DNA of 34,398 nucleotides from Ilumatobacter sp. (GTDB lineage Bacteria; Actinomycetota; Acidimicrobiia; Acidimicrobiales; Ilumatobacteraceae). The notes under the pieces were generated by a model. The model was not told where the DNA came from, did not search any database, and saw only the letters and a program-made list of their open reading frames with translations. This document shows, in pieces, positions 15,044 through 22,219 of this stretch. The stretch lies in NCBI GenBank assembly GCA_018666235.1, contig JABJAB010000017.1, positions 1-34,398 of the forward strand. Reading direction: 5' to 3'. A program made the translations under genes and the position numbers. The first letter of the stretch is position 1, and each line of letters begins with the position of its first letter.

Positions 15044-16005
15044 GAAACCTCCAAGATCTTCTCGATCAGGCCCAACATGTTGAGGCTGTCTTCGGCGGAA
15101 TGCTCCCACGGTTCCTGGTGAGCCACAGCGGCGGCGAACGCATCGACCATGGTCAGGTACGGGTCAGCCGCCGCCACGTTGATGGTCGATGTTGTTCCGT
15201 CGTTCGAGCGCAAGACGATCTGCGTCGCCCTGGTCCCGCCGGTGTGGGCGTCGCCTTCGAGCAGCAATGTGCCATCGGAACCGATGAGCTCGAGTCGCTG
15301 CTCCTCGGCATCGATGAACGAGCAACGAATACGAGCGGATCGGCTCTCGCCCCAACGAAGTGTCGCGGTGGTCGCCGCATCGACACTGCCGCTTCCACGA
15401 AGCGCGGCGGGCGTGATCGAGGCGTCGATGTGCGACGGCTTCGACCCCCACAGCTGGACGGCGGGCCCGAGGCAGTAGATGCCGACGTCGAGCAGGGCAC
15501 CGCCACCCTGTGCCGGGTCCCATCGGTAGTTGTCGCTCGCCTCGGGTCCAATCGTGAACGTGAAGGTTGAGCGAACTTCGGTGATGGCGCCGACCAGTCC
15601 AGTGGCGGCAAGACGCATCACTTCTGCCCAGCGGGGGTCGAACGGTGTCATCCACGCTTCGGCGAGCAGAACGCCTGCATCGTCGCATGCCACTCGCATC
15701 CGCTCTGCGGCCTGCACGCTCGCCGCGATCGGCTTCTCACAGAGTACGTGCTTGCCCGCTGCGGCGGCCTTGATTGTCCACTCCTCGTGCATGGCGTTTG
15801 GCAGCGGGATGTACACGGCGTCGACGTCTGGGTGATCGAGGACAGCCTGATAGTCGGCAACAGACACATCAGACCAAACGGACGATGGTGGGGTGCTCAA
15901 CGACGAAGCAGCAGCGAGTGTCGCGTGAGTGCTGGCAACAATTGCAGGCAGCACAGCCAGGCGCGCAACCATCGATCCCGCGCCGATGACGCCGATCCCG
16001 ATCAT
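15040..16005 (-). CDS. Gfo/Idh/MocA family oxidoreductase (321 residues)
   Basis: NAD(P)-dependent sugar or inositol dehydrogenase family. The Rossmann fold begins at once: MIGIGVIGAGSMVAR with GxGxxG-type spacing at about 6-11. VDAVYIPLPNAMHEEWTIKAA near 75-95 and the hallmark EKP (HVLCEKPIA) near 100 follow. The C-terminal alpha/beta domain includes DVGIYCLG near 175, the typical catalytic region. I chose the ATG at 16005 because the fold begins there and it lies 43 bases after the upstream stop. An ATG at 16077 would add 24 unconserved residues and overlap the upstream gene. The stop overlaps the hydrolase start. The substrate is unknown, but pairing with a second Gfo/Idh gene suggests consecutive steps on a sugar-like compound. 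Confidence 0.88.
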   Translation of the reverse strand: MIGIGVIGAGSMVARLAVLPAIVASTHATLAAASSLSTPPSSVWSDVSVADYQAVLDHPDVDAVYIPLPNAMHEEWTIKAAAAGKHVLCEKPIAASVQAAERMRVACDDAGVLLAEAWMTPFDPRWAEVMRLAATGLVGAITEVRSTFTFTIGPEASDNYRWDPAQGGGALLDVGIYCLGPAVQLWGSKPSHIDASITPAALRGSGSVDAATTATLRWGESRSARIRCSFIDAEEQRLELIGSDGTLLLEGDAHTGGTRATQIVLRSNDGTTSTINVAAADPYLTMVDAFAAAVAHQEPWEHSAEDSLNMLGLIEKILEVS

Positions 16006-16048
16006 GCCGACCGCAACAATGCGCGGCGACCCGTGATGTGTCGCATCT

Positions 16049-17638
16049 TTAGAGTTCGATGAGGGATCCGCCCTCATTGCCCGAACGATGGGCTGCTTCG
16101 AGCACTGCGACAACATCGCGCGACTGCTCCGGTTCGACCGCAAGGGACTCGCCGAGCAGGAGGTGGTCGGCAAGGTTGCGGTGAAAGCCCCAACCCTGAT
16201 CGGGCGCCGGTCGGACCTGCGAGGTGACGATGCCGTGCTCGCCGTCGTAGCGGCCGACGGTCAAGTCGACAGGTGCTTCGGCATGGTGGGAGTTGTGTTC
16301 AAGATGGCCTCGTCCGGGGACCACAGCGTCAGTGCGGAGCGGCCGGTAGTGGCCCTCGACGGTCGCTGCTGTTCCCTCGATGTGGAACTTGGGGCGCCGA
16401 ATGGCGCAGACGTCACTCTGGCGGAAAGTGGCCTCACGGCCGTCAGCCCACTGCATCCACAGCGACAGTTGGTCGACGTTCGTCGTGTCGTGCCACACCC
16501 GGGTGTGGGTGGTGCACAGGACTCGACTCGGTGCGCTGCCGTAGAGCTGGTTGATCCAGTCGACATGGTGTGAACCCCAGTCGTAGACGGCGCCGCCGGA
16601 GATGGAGTCTTCCGAATGCCAGGCTCGGCACGGATGTTCGAAGCCGCCGACGAAGGTCTCGATGTTGAACACCTCACCGAGATCGCCGTTGCGCATTAGG
16701 CGCTGGACGGCAAGAAAATCGGTGTCCCAGCGGCGGCTCTGGTGCACCGTCACGGTCCGGTCGTGCTCGGCTGCGGTGGCGATGACCTGCTCTGCGTCAG
16801 CGCGTGTGATCGCCATCGGCTTCTCCATGACGACGTGCTTGCCGGCACGGAGGAGTTCGATGGCCAACTCGGCGTGGAAGCTCGGGGGCGTAGCGATCAC
16901 GACCACGTCGACATCGTCGTCCGTGGCGAGCGAGGTGGCGGAATCATGGCCGACAAGATCAGAGAAGTCGAGACGTGCTGCTTCGATGCGATCCGGCGAG
17001 TTATCGGCCGCAGCTGTGAAGGCCAACCCGTCGGTCTCGGTAGCTGCGAGGCCATGCAGGTAACCCATGCCGCCGAATGGGCCGTACCCGACGACGGCGA
17101 GGCCGAGAGTCGGCGTGCTCGTCGGGAATGCTGGGCGGAGGAGTCGAGCAACGTAGATGCCCAGCGTGCGATGTTGCTGGAGCGCATCGAGGTCAGCCAC
17201 CCCGGACGCAACGATGCAGCCGCTCCCGACGCGTCGGACGGTGATGGTCGGCTCATGGTGGAACCGAACACTTGTCGTGGCGGCAATCGCTGTGTCGCTT
17301 CCAATGACGTTGAGCGTGCGGAGGGTGCTGAAAATGGGCACCTCTCCGTCGAGGCGAACGGTTTCGGGGCGGTCGGCAAGCGTGACGAACCACTCGGCAC
17401 GAGGGAGCGCGGCTTCGACCCGGACGCCACAGAGCTCAGCAGCGACGGCGTCGTCTGGCTCTGGTGCGACGAGTACGGAGCCGCCGGCCGCCGCAAATGC
17501 GAGCGCGTCTGCTGCGTCGTTGTCGGTGAGCAGGCCCGTCAAAAGACGGATTCCGTGATCGTCGTGTCGGCCGGAGGGGCCGGCCGGATCGGTGGTGTCG
17601 TGCTGTGTGATGGTCATAGCTGTTCGGTCAATGTACAT
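16049..17638 (-). CDS. Gfo/Idh/MocA oxidoreductase with amidotransferase-like N-terminal extension
   Basis: A 529-residue protein, about 170 residues longer than a usual Gfo/Idh enzyme. The dehydrogenase part begins near residue 178: LGLAVVGYGPFGG at 179-190, VVVIATPPSFHAELAIELL near 245-263, MEKPMAI at 271-277, then the C-terminal domain with GGAVYDWGSHHVDW. Residues about 30-170 have alternating strands such as GGSVLVAPEPDDAVAAELCGV and IVASGVADL, like the ThuA/GATase1-like domains attached to some sugar-processing proteins, with no visible catalytic Cys triad. The start could be 17638 or 17617; neither has a strong Shine-Dalgarno. It is the first gene of the minus-strand cluster and is divergent from the zinc importer, 116 bases away. 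The role of the extension is unknown. Confidence 0.82.
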   Translation of the reverse strand: MYIDRTAMTITQHDTTDPAGPSGRHDDHGIRLLTGLLTDNDAADALAFAAAGGSVLVAPEPDDAVAAELCGVRVEAALPRAEWFVTLADRPETVRLDGEVPIFSTLRTLNVIGSDTAIAATTSVRFHHEPTITVRRVGSGCIVASGVADLDALQQHRTLGIYVARLLRPAFPTSTPTLGLAVVGYGPFGGMGYLHGLAATETDGLAFTAAADNSPDRIEAARLDFSDLVGHDSATSLATDDDVDVVVIATPPSFHAELAIELLRAGKHVVMEKPMAITRADAEQVIATAAEHDRTVTVHQSRRWDTDFLAVQRLMRNGDLGEVFNIETFVGGFEHPCRAWHSEDSISGGAVYDWGSHHVDWINQLYGSAPSRVLCTTHTRVWHDTTNVDQLSLWMQWADGREATFRQSDVCAIRRPKFHIEGTAATVEGHYRPLRTDAVVPGRGHLEHNSHHAEAPVDLTVGRYDGEHGIVTSQVRPAPDQGWGFHRNLADHLLLGESLAVEPEQSRDVVAVLEAAHRSGNEGGSLIEL

Positions 17639-17740
17639 CCGCTCTCAATTGCCCACCTGATGGTGCCCTGATTGCGTCGGTCGGTCATATTTCACTCTGA
17701 TTCTTTTGAGGACGACATCGTGTTGCGATCAGCTCGCATC

Positions 17741-17746
17741 TAGCGT
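17741..17746 (+). promoter_or_regulatory. -10-like element of the zinc importer operon
   Basis: TAGCGT ends eight bases before the ATG at 17755, with no Shine-Dalgarno between. No classic Zur or DtxR box was recognised in 17639-17754. Confidence 0.4.
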
Positions 17747-17754
17747 TGCACTTG

Positions 17755-18777
17755 ATGAGCAGTCATTTCCCCTTTCGTTTTGCTTCGCTCGCTGTGCTCG
17801 CGAGTCTCGTTGCTGTCTCCTGCGGGGGTGGCGGCGGTTCCGACTCGTCGTCTGGTGAGCCCTCGGACGATCGGCTCCTCGTGGTCACGACGGTCGCACC
17901 CATCACTTCGATCGCGGCCAACATCATCGGCGATCGAGCGAAGATTGTTGGCCTGGTTCCCGAAGGAACCAACTCGCACACCTTCGAGCCGCCTCCTTCG
18001 GCAGCCGAATTGTTGAGCACTGCTGACGTGGTCTTCATCAATGGACTGCAGTTAGAAGAACCGACGAAGGAACTCGCCGAAGCCAACCTTGCCAATGGCG
18101 TACCACTCGTCGAGTTGGGCGACGAGACGATTCGACCCGACCAGTACAAGTACGACTTCTCATTTCCTGAATCGGATGGCAAGCCCAATCCGCACCTCTG
18201 GACCGATCCGACGCTGGTCAAGGTGTACGCCGGTCTGATCCGCGACACCATGGTCGGCGTCGATCCCGACGGCGAGTCGTTCTACGACACCAATTTTACA
18301 GCGTTCAGCTCACTGGTCGACGAGTTCGATGAGGTCATCGCCGCAACGTTCGACACGATTCCAGTCGATCAACGCAAGCTGGTCACGTATCACGACGCGT
18401 ACGCCTACTTTGCCGACACCTATGGGTGGAACGTCATCGGTGCGGTGCAGCCGGCCGACTTCGGCGAGCCCACTGCAGGTGACGTCATCGACCTGATCGA
18501 GCAGATCGACGCGGAGGGGGTGCCGGCGGTGTTTGGCTCGGAGGTCTTCCCTTCGCCCGTCCTCGAGCAGATCGCAAACGAGACCGGGGCGGTGTATGTC
18601 GACGACCTTCGGGACGACGATCTGCCGGGTGAGCCCGGCGCAGCCGAGCATTCCTGGCTCGGTTTGATGAAGTCCAACTTTGTCACGATGACCGATGCGC
18701 TCGGTGGCGACTCTGCGAAGCTCGCGGCGTTCGAGCTCAGGAACGTCGCGACCGACGAAGCGACGTACCCCCAATGA
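17755..18777 (+). CDS. Zinc-type metal ABC transporter substrate-binding lipoprotein
   Basis: Cluster A-I metal-binding receptor (ZnuA/TroA type) of 340 residues. The lipoprotein signal peptide ends VAVSC with Cys at 23, followed by a Gly/Ser/Asp linker. The three expected histidine ligands are visible: H75 (in SHTFEP), H147 (in NPHLWTDP) and H213 (in TYHDAYAYF). An acidic fourth ligand lies in the segment GAVYVDDLRDDDL near 279-290. A third-position His, rather than Glu, favours zinc over manganese in this family. The His-rich loop of many ZnuA proteins is absent. I chose ATG 17755 over an upstream TTG. The stop overlaps the ATPase start by ATGA. First gene of a three-gene importer operon. 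Confidence 0.9.
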   Translation: MSSHFPFRFASLAVLASLVAVSCGGGGGSDSSSGEPSDDRLLVVTTVAPITSIAANIIGDRAKIVGLVPEGTNSHTFEPPPSAAELLSTADVVFINGLQLEEPTKELAEANLANGVPLVELGDETIRPDQYKYDFSFPESDGKPNPHLWTDPTLVKVYAGLIRDTMVGVDPDGESFYDTNFTAFSSLVDEFDEVIAATFDTIPVDQRKLVTYHDAYAYFADTYGWNVIGAVQPADFGEPTAGDVIDLIEQIDAEGVPAVFGSEVFPSPVLEQIANETGAVYVDDLRDDDLPGEPGAAEHSWLGLMKSNFVTMTDALGGDSAKLAAFELRNVATDEATYPQ

Positions 18778-19598
18778 TTGGGCTACCCGCGAGTCGGACC
18801 CCCACGATGGGGGCAGTCAAGCCGGGCGCAGCCATGATTGAAGCGGCACAGTTGAGCGTCGACTATGGCGTTGGCGAGGTGCTCAGCGACGTCGACTTGT
18901 CGATAGCCGACGGCGATTTGGTCGGCATCGTCGGGCCCTCGGGGTCGGGTAAGTCGACGCTCCTCAAGGCGTTGCTTGGCACGGTTGCTCCATCGACTGG
19001 CACCGTCGTGCGGAGATCCGGTCTGACCGTGGGCTTGGTGCCCCAGGTCGAACAGATTGACTGGAGCTTTCCGGTCACTGTTGCCGAGTGCGTCGGAATG
19101 GCTCGAGCTCGCGGCTGGCGGACTCCATGGATCAGGCGTGCCGAACGTGTCGAAATCCGCGAGGTGCTCGAACGGCTTGGCCTGGAAGGCCTCGGGCACC
19201 GCCACATTCGTGACCTCTCGGGAGGACAGCAGCAGCGTGTCTTTCTCGCACGGGCGTTGTTCACCAAGGCCGAGGTCATCTTCCTCGACGAGCCGACGTC
19301 CGGGTTGGACGTCCGCACCCGTCACGATGTCCTGCACCTGCTTGATGAGCTCAACCAGCAGGGCTTGACGATCGTGTTGACGACCCACGATCTCAACGGG
19401 ATCGCCGCGCATCTGCCGAAGATCGTGTGCCTGAACACCCGCATTATCGGGGCTGGTTCGCCTGACGAAGTGCTGGTTCCCGATGTCCTCGAACGGACCT
19501 ACGGCTCGCCGATGCACATCCTTGAGCACGGTGGAATGCGCGTGGTCGTCGACGCGCCGCTCGGCGTCGTTCGCGACGCCGGCGAGGCGACTGCGTGA
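18774..19598 (+). CDS. Metal ABC transporter ATPase (ZnuC-like)
   Basis: Cytoplasmic ATPase of 274 residues. Walker A GPSGSGKST is at about 60-68, the Q-loop in LVPQVEQID near 92, signature LSGGQQQR near 142-149, Walker B VIFLDEP near 163-169 and switch His in TTHD near 203. The ATG at 18774 overlaps the receptor stop, so translation is coupled. This start leaves about 20 non-homologous residues before the domain starts at MIEAAQLSVDYG, so the internal ATG at 18834 is also possible. It ends in a GTGA overlap with the permease. Membership of the ZnuC/MntB branch follows from its neighbours. Confidence 0.92.
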   Translation: MIGLPASRTPTMGAVKPGAAMIEAAQLSVDYGVGEVLSDVDLSIADGDLVGIVGPSGSGKSTLLKALLGTVAPSTGTVVRRSGLTVGLVPQVEQIDWSFPVTVAECVGMARARGWRTPWIRRAERVEIREVLERLGLEGLGHRHIRDLSGGQQQRVFLARALFTKAEVIFLDEPTSGLDVRTRHDVLHLLDELNQQGLTIVLTTHDLNGIAAHLPKIVCLNTRIIGAGSPDEVLVPDVLERTYGSPMHILEHGGMRVVVDAPLGVVRDAGEATA

Positions 19599-20467
19599 AC
19601 TCGGTGGCACAGCCAGGCCTCGTGGCACTCGACGTGTTCAAGCCGTTCGAGTTCGAATTCTTCCGCAACGGTGTGCTCGTGGCGACGCTTGCAGGCGCAC
19701 TCTGCGGGGTCGTCGGCTGCTATGTCGTATTGCGGAACATGAGCTATATCGGCCACGGGCTCTCGCACTCCATCTTCGGCGGATACGCGGTGGCCGGGTT
19801 GCTCGGGATCAACCTGTTCCTCGGCGCTGGGGCATGGGGCGTGTTGACCGCGTTGGCCATCGGCGGCATCGTGCGGCGCCGACCGATTGGATCGGATGCG
19901 GCGATCGGTGTCGTGACCACTGCGGCGTTCGCCTTCGGCCTTGCGGTCGTTCAGATCTACGGGTCGCCCGGTCGGAACGCCGATGCGCTGCTCTTCGGGA
20001 ACGTGCTCGGCGTCACTTGGGCCGACGTCTGGCTGATCGTCGGCGTTTCGATCGGTGCGCTCGCGTTCATCTTCATCGGATATCGCCAGCTGTTGTTCAC
20101 CACCTTCGATGCCGAAGTGGCGCGGGCCACGGGCGTGCGGACCAACGTGGTCGATGCACTTCTGATGGTGTTGCTGTCTGCCACGGTGTTGTCGACGATG
20201 AATGTCATGGGCGTCACGCTCATCGCCGCCAACCTGGTCATCCCCGCGGTGGTGGCGCGCATGCTGACCGACAGCTTCTCCCGGATGCTCATGCTCGCCG
20301 GCTTGATCGGAGCGGTCAGCGGGTTTGTCGGGATGAACGCCAGCTACCACCTCGATGTCGCGTCAGGTCCGACAATCGTGCTCACAGCAGCGGTGTTCTT
20401 CGTGCTTGCCTTTGTCGCGGGCGGTTCGTTCCGCCGACGCGCTGCGGGCGTCGGCCATGCACACTGA
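19595..20467 (+). CDS. Metal ABC transporter permease (ZnuB-like)
   Basis: Integral membrane permease of 290 residues in the ABC-3 family. About eight hydrophobic segments run from about residue 25 (GVLVATLAGALCGVVGCYVV) to the end. The conserved motif LRNMSYIGHGLSHSIFGGYAVAG (residues about 47-69) is the usual family signature near the second helix. VMGVTLIAANLVIPAVVARML (about 205-225) matches the conserved ALLIIPAATA region. GTG at 19595 overlaps the ATPase stop. It completes the zinc importer; 54 bases separate it from the Fur-family gene. Confidence 0.92.
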   Translation: MNSVAQPGLVALDVFKPFEFEFFRNGVLVATLAGALCGVVGCYVVLRNMSYIGHGLSHSIFGGYAVAGLLGINLFLGAGAWGVLTALAIGGIVRRRPIGSDAAIGVVTTAAFAFGLAVVQIYGSPGRNADALLFGNVLGVTWADVWLIVGVSIGALAFIFIGYRQLLFTTFDAEVARATGVRTNVVDALLMVLLSATVLSTMNVMGVTLIAANLVIPAVVARMLTDSFSRMLMLAGLIGAVSGFVGMNASYHLDVASGPTIVLTAAVFFVLAFVAGGSFRRRAAGVGHAH

Positions 20468-20509
20468 CGCCAGCAACCGGGTCAACGTTCATCGCTGATG
20501 GTCGATCAC

Positions 20510-20515
20510 TAATCT
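20510..20515 (+). promoter_or_regulatory. -10-like element of the Fur-family gene
   Basis: TAATCT ends six bases before the ATG at 20522, without a Shine-Dalgarno. The regulator can therefore be transcribed separately from the importer operon. Confidence 0.45.
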
Positions 20516-20521
20516 CGGCCG

Positions 20522-21028
20522 ATGGACGCGAATGACGAGTCAGTGACTCCCCTCGATGGCTGGACGGTCGACGGCTGGACGGTCGAGGACGCCGAGGCAA
20601 TCCTCCGGACGCACAACTGTCGGGCGACGGGGCCGCGGGTCGCGGTGCTCACAGCGCTCCTGCGGCACGGCGGGCCCATCGATGCAGGGGCGCTGACGAC
20701 CCTGGCACAAGCTGAGGCAGCGGGCATCCACGAGGCAACCGTCTATCGCACGATCAGCGTGTTGTCCGACCGCGGCATCGTCACGCATGTGCATGCAGGG
20801 CACGGACCGTCGCTCGTCCGGCTCGGTGGCGACCACGGACTGATCGCGGTGTGCCGAGATTGTGGCGGAATCACATCCGTGCCTGCCGACACGGTTGAGC
20901 GGTTTATTTCCGAAGCCCGCAATGCGATCGGCTTCACGCTGGAGCCGGGACACTTCGCCCTCGAGGGTGTCTGCGGCCGGTGCAGCCATGACGGACAAGA
21001 CGGACCGGAAGATGAGGGCAAACAGTGA
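20522..21028 (+). CDS. Fur family metal regulator, probably Zur-like
   Basis: A 168-residue Fur-type repressor. The DNA-binding winged helix covers about 22-95, with the recognition region HEATVYRTISVLSDRGIV at about 70-87. The dimerisation/metal domain has two CxxC pairs, C111/C114 and C151/C154, which build the structural zinc site. The HGLIAVCRDCG segment (105-115) is the family's metal-sensing region. The acidic N-terminus includes a duplicated WTVDGWTVE made by a 15-base repeat. Position right after the zinc importer suggests Zur-type control of that operon, although no operator was recognised. It overlaps the PhzF-like gene by GTGA. Zinc specificity is inferred from neighbours. Confidence 0.88.
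   Translation: MDANDESVTPLDGWTVDGWTVEDAEAILRTHNCRATGPRVAVLTALLRHGGPIDAGALTTLAQAEAAGIHEATVYRTISVLSDRGIVTHVHAGHGPSLVRLGGDHGLIAVCRDCGGITSVPADTVERFISEARNAIGFTLEPGHFALEGVCGRCSHDGQDGPEDEGKQ
20558..20587. repeat. 15-base direct duplication inside the Fur-family gene
   Basis: GGCTGGACGGTCGAC at 20558-20572 is repeated immediately at 20573-20587 with one change at the last base. It adds five residues (WTVDG-like) before the DNA-binding domain without shifting the frame. Confidence 0.85.
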
Positions 21029-21855
21029 GGACCTACCGTTTTGACCAGGTTGACGTGTTTGCTGCGGGCCCCTTCACCGGAAACCCCCTGGCGGTGCTGC
21101 ACCAGGCTCAGGACCTGTCGGCAACGACAATGCAGACTGTCACTCGGTGGACCAACTTGTCTGAGGTGGCGTTCCTGCTCGCGCCGACAGTGGCTGCAGC
21201 GGACTATCGAGTCCGGATCTTCGAACCAAAGTCTGAGTTGCCCTTCGCCGGTCACCCGACGCTTGGGGCATGTGCCGCATGGCTCGCAGCCGGCGGTATC
21301 CCGAAGCGTGATGGCGTGATCGTGCAGGAATGCGGTGCCGGGCTCATCAAGATTCGCCAGTCGGCATCTGGTGCTCTTGCGTTCGCCGCTCCGCCCATGA
21401 CCCGGCACGAGCCCGTCGATGCCAACGATCTCGACCGGGTGCTCGACGTGCTCGGGATCGACGCGGCCGACGTCGTCGACAGCAGTTGGATCGACAACGG
21501 TCCCGGCTGGATGGGCCTGCTGCTCTCGTCTGCTCAGCACGTGCTCGGTCTGCCTGCACCAACCGCCACGGCGAGCCACTTCGATGTTGGCGTGGTCGGG
21601 CTCCACCCGGTCGGTCATGTCGCAACGATTGAGCTCCGTGCGTTCTTCAACGACCCGAACGGCTCGATTCGCGAGGATCCGGTGACCGGCAGTCTCAATG
21701 CGTCCGTTGCTCAGTGGCTGCTCGCCATGGGCATTGTGGAAGCGCCGTATGTCGCAGCGCAAACCACGGGCAGCATCTCGGTCGAACAGGCCGACGGAGA
21801 GATTTGGGTCGGAGGCGTGGCCGACGTGCGCGTGTCCGGCACCATCGAACTTTGA
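21025..21855 (+). CDS. PhzF family isomerase/epimerase-like protein
   Basis: A 276-residue protein of the PhzF/diaminopimelate-epimerase-like fold. N-terminal signature: VDVFAAGPFTGNPLAVL (residues about 9-25). The catalytic-site pattern NLSEVAF with Glu 47 and LPFAGHPTLGACAAWL near 72-87 follow. The second-domain motif EDPVTGSLNASVAQWL near 217-232 completes the family pattern. No other phenazine genes are present, so a phenazine role is unlikely; most such proteins have unknown substrates. GTG at 21025 overlaps the Fur-family stop, so expression follows the regulator. It is convergent with the DUF805 gene and both are closed by a strong hairpin at 21860-21889. Confidence 0.9.
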   Translation: MRTYRFDQVDVFAAGPFTGNPLAVLHQAQDLSATTMQTVTRWTNLSEVAFLLAPTVAAADYRVRIFEPKSELPFAGHPTLGACAAWLAAGGIPKRDGVIVQECGAGLIKIRQSASGALAFAAPPMTRHEPVDANDLDRVLDVLGIDAADVVDSSWIDNGPGWMGLLLSSAQHVLGLPAPTATASHFDVGVVGLHPVGHVATIELRAFFNDPNGSIREDPVTGSLNASVAQWLLAMGIVEAPYVAAQTTGSISVEQADGEIWVGGVADVRVSGTIEL

Positions 21856-21859
21856 CTGA

Positions 21860-21889
21860 TCTCGGGATCGAGTCGGCTCAATCCCGAGA
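21860..21889. terminator. Bidirectional hairpin between the PhzF-like and DUF805 genes
   Basis: TCTCGGGAT (21860-21868) and ATCCCGAGA (21881-21889) are perfect nine-base arms. Three further pairs (GAG/CTC) form inside after one mismatch, leaving a four-base loop. No U-run follows on either strand. Position between two convergent stops supports a terminator role for both genes. Confidence 0.6.
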
Positions 21890-21898
21890 CATCATCGA

Positions 21899-22219
21899 TC
21901 AGTCCTCGGCGGCTGCGCCGTACGCGTTCGTGCCCATGCTCGCTCCCACGAGGAAGACGAGCAGCACAATGAAACCAACAATGGCGATGAGGCTGATGAG
22001 CAACATCCAACCCGACTTGCCGGTGTCGTGGAGCCGTCGCACTGCGATTGCGAGACTCGGCAAGAACGCCCCAAGGGCATAGACGACGTAGAGCAGGCCG
22101 AAGATCGCGGATTGGCTCGCGAGGATGCCCAGCGCCAGGGCGATGAGGAAGTTGACGAGGAGGTTGTCCGTCGGGTGACGAATCAGACCTCGCGGAGGTC
22201 GGCCATCACCTTGGACCAA
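21899..22219 (-). CDS. Short DUF805-like membrane protein, N-terminus abnormal
   Basis: A 106-residue protein with the DUF805 core: hydrophobic segments about 21-35, 39-62 and 72-93, and the signature AVRRLHDTGKSGWMLL at about 59-74. Typical DUF805 proteins start with a polar stretch containing a GRxxRxxFW-like motif before the first helix; that part is missing here. The only conventional start, ATG 22219, lies inside the last 12 codons of the upstream LLM gene in another frame, a 37-base overlap. Its first 18 residues (MVQGDGRPPRGLIRHPTD) are therefore shared coding DNA and unlike the family. Either a deletion joined the two genes and removed the DUF805 head, or an unusual start is used. Function unknown. 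Confidence 0.6.
   Translation of the reverse strand: MVQGDGRPPRGLIRHPTDNLLVNFLIALALGILASQSAIFGLLYVVYALGAFLPSLAIAVRRLHDTGKSGWMLLISLIAIVGFIVLLVFLVGASMGTNAYGAAAED

Noticed and set aside
16742..17671. Plus-strand frame of 309 codons opposite the larger Gfo/Idh gene
   Set aside because: Low-complexity shadow; the minus frame shows Rossmann and EKP motifs.
17639..17754. Search for a Zur or DtxR box before the metal importer
   Set aside because: Only short imperfect matches (such as TCA-CTC-TGA) were seen; none is long enough to call.
20743..21762. Minus-strand frame of 339 codons across the Fur-family and PhzF-like genes
   Set aside because: Spans two genes that are clearly coded on the plus strand and has no family pattern.
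21025..21855. Phenazine biosynthesis locus
   Set aside because: Only the PhzF-like gene is present; the rest of a phenazine operon is missing and most PhzF-like proteins have other roles.
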